This document shows positions 36,849 through 37,334 of a stretch of 37,334 nucleotides of DNA, in pieces. The stretch is from Lachnospiraceae bacterium (GTDB lineage: Bacteria > Bacillota > Clostridia > Lachnospirales > Lachnospiraceae). Made by a program: the position numbers and the translations under genes. The notes below the pieces were generated by a model. It saw only the letters and a list, made by a program, of their open reading frames with translations. It was not told the origin of the DNA and did not search any database. The stretch is from positions 1-37,334 of the forward strand of contig JAIKYN010000314.1 in NCBI GenBank assembly GCA_024683155.1, written 5' to 3'. Within the stretch, counting starts at the first letter, position 1, and each line of letters begins with the position of its first letter.

Positions 36849-37334
36849 TTAGTTCAGTGCATTCAGAGAATCAACGATTGCCTGAGAGTTTGCAGCGTAT
36901 CCGCCTGCTTCGAACTCAGCATAAGCATCGTCAACGGTCATCTGGTTCTGAGCAACCTTAGCGATCAGCTCAGCCTTCTTATTCCAAAGGTCACCATTGT
37001 AGTTCTGCATCTCATCGGTCGTTACAGCCAGATCAGCAACTCTGGAATTGTTGTTGAACATAGCCTGAGAAGCCTTAGCTTCTTCCGCTACGGTTGCAAG
37101 TCCGGGATCCTCACCCTCGAAGGTTGCAAGAGACAGCATGGGATCAATGTGATTCTTCTTATAGAAGGTACCAGGTGTTTCAAGGTTCTCTAACATATGG
37201 AATTCGCCTTCAGCGTACTCATAAGTCTTAGCATCCTCACCCTCACCAAAGGTAAAGGTCTCAGCTGCGGTAGACCAGTGTGTACCTTCCACACCATATG
37301 TCCACAGGGTCTGCATATCGCCACCGTCTAACAT
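36849..37334 (-). CDS. Carbohydrate ABC transporter substrate-binding protein, C-terminal part (truncated by window end)
   Basis: 161 aa open to the window edge; binding-protein-like C-terminus (DLWNKKAELIAKVAQNQMTVDDAYAEFEAGGYAANSQAIVDSLN) upstream of two cognate-type permeases. Confidence 0.8.
   Translation of the reverse strand: MLDGGDMQTLWTYGVEGTHWSTAAETFTFGEGEDAKTYEYAEGEFHMLENLETPGTFYKKNHIDPMLSLATFEGEDPGLATVAEEAKASQAMFNNNSRVADLAVTTDEMQNYNGDLWNKKAELIAKVAQNQMTVDDAYAEFEAGGYAANSQAIVDSLNALN

Noticed and set aside
1-37334. Mobile element, prophage, CRISPR or defence island
   Set aside because: No integrase, transposase, phage structural gene, direct-repeat array or recognisable defence protein; the content is ordinary chromosomal.
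1-37334. tRNA or rRNA genes
   Set aside because: Nothing convincing outside CDS; the only strongly structured non-coding region is the ileS T-box leader.

Overview
The window reads as a low-to-moderate GC Firmicutes chromosome segment. I infer a Lachnospiraceae-like clostridium from gene content and protein style; no 16S is present to confirm this. Most of it is core or metabolic genes: rhamnose catabolism (rhaB-rhaA-rhaM), an NlpC/P60 cell-wall hydrolase, asnS, a trigger-factor-like PPIase lipoprotein, ispE-gntR-murI-DUF1934, pyrC-pyrK-pyrD, plsC, a T-box-led ileS-glgP-hflX-aconitase-family run, pncB-degV, and a pectin/rhamnogalacturonan-type sugar locus (binding protein, two permeases, SGNH esterase, GH43, ABC exporter). 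I found no tRNA, rRNA, CRISPR array, integrase or transposase, and no obvious defence system. The best candidates for something new are: (i) an ankyrin-repeat/GH43 fusion translationally coupled to an ABC exporter; (ii) two orphan genes with sigma-28/SigD-like promoters of identical spacing, one with an intrinsic terminator between promoter and gene; (iii) an isoleucine T-box at the head of a gap-tight run that includes glycogen phosphorylase and HflX; (iv) promoter-like elements whose predicted start sites fall inside terminator hairpins just ahead of the next gene; (v) a GH9-like lipoprotein lacking the canonical catalytic motifs. All are sequence-based hypotheses. No search or folding program was run.
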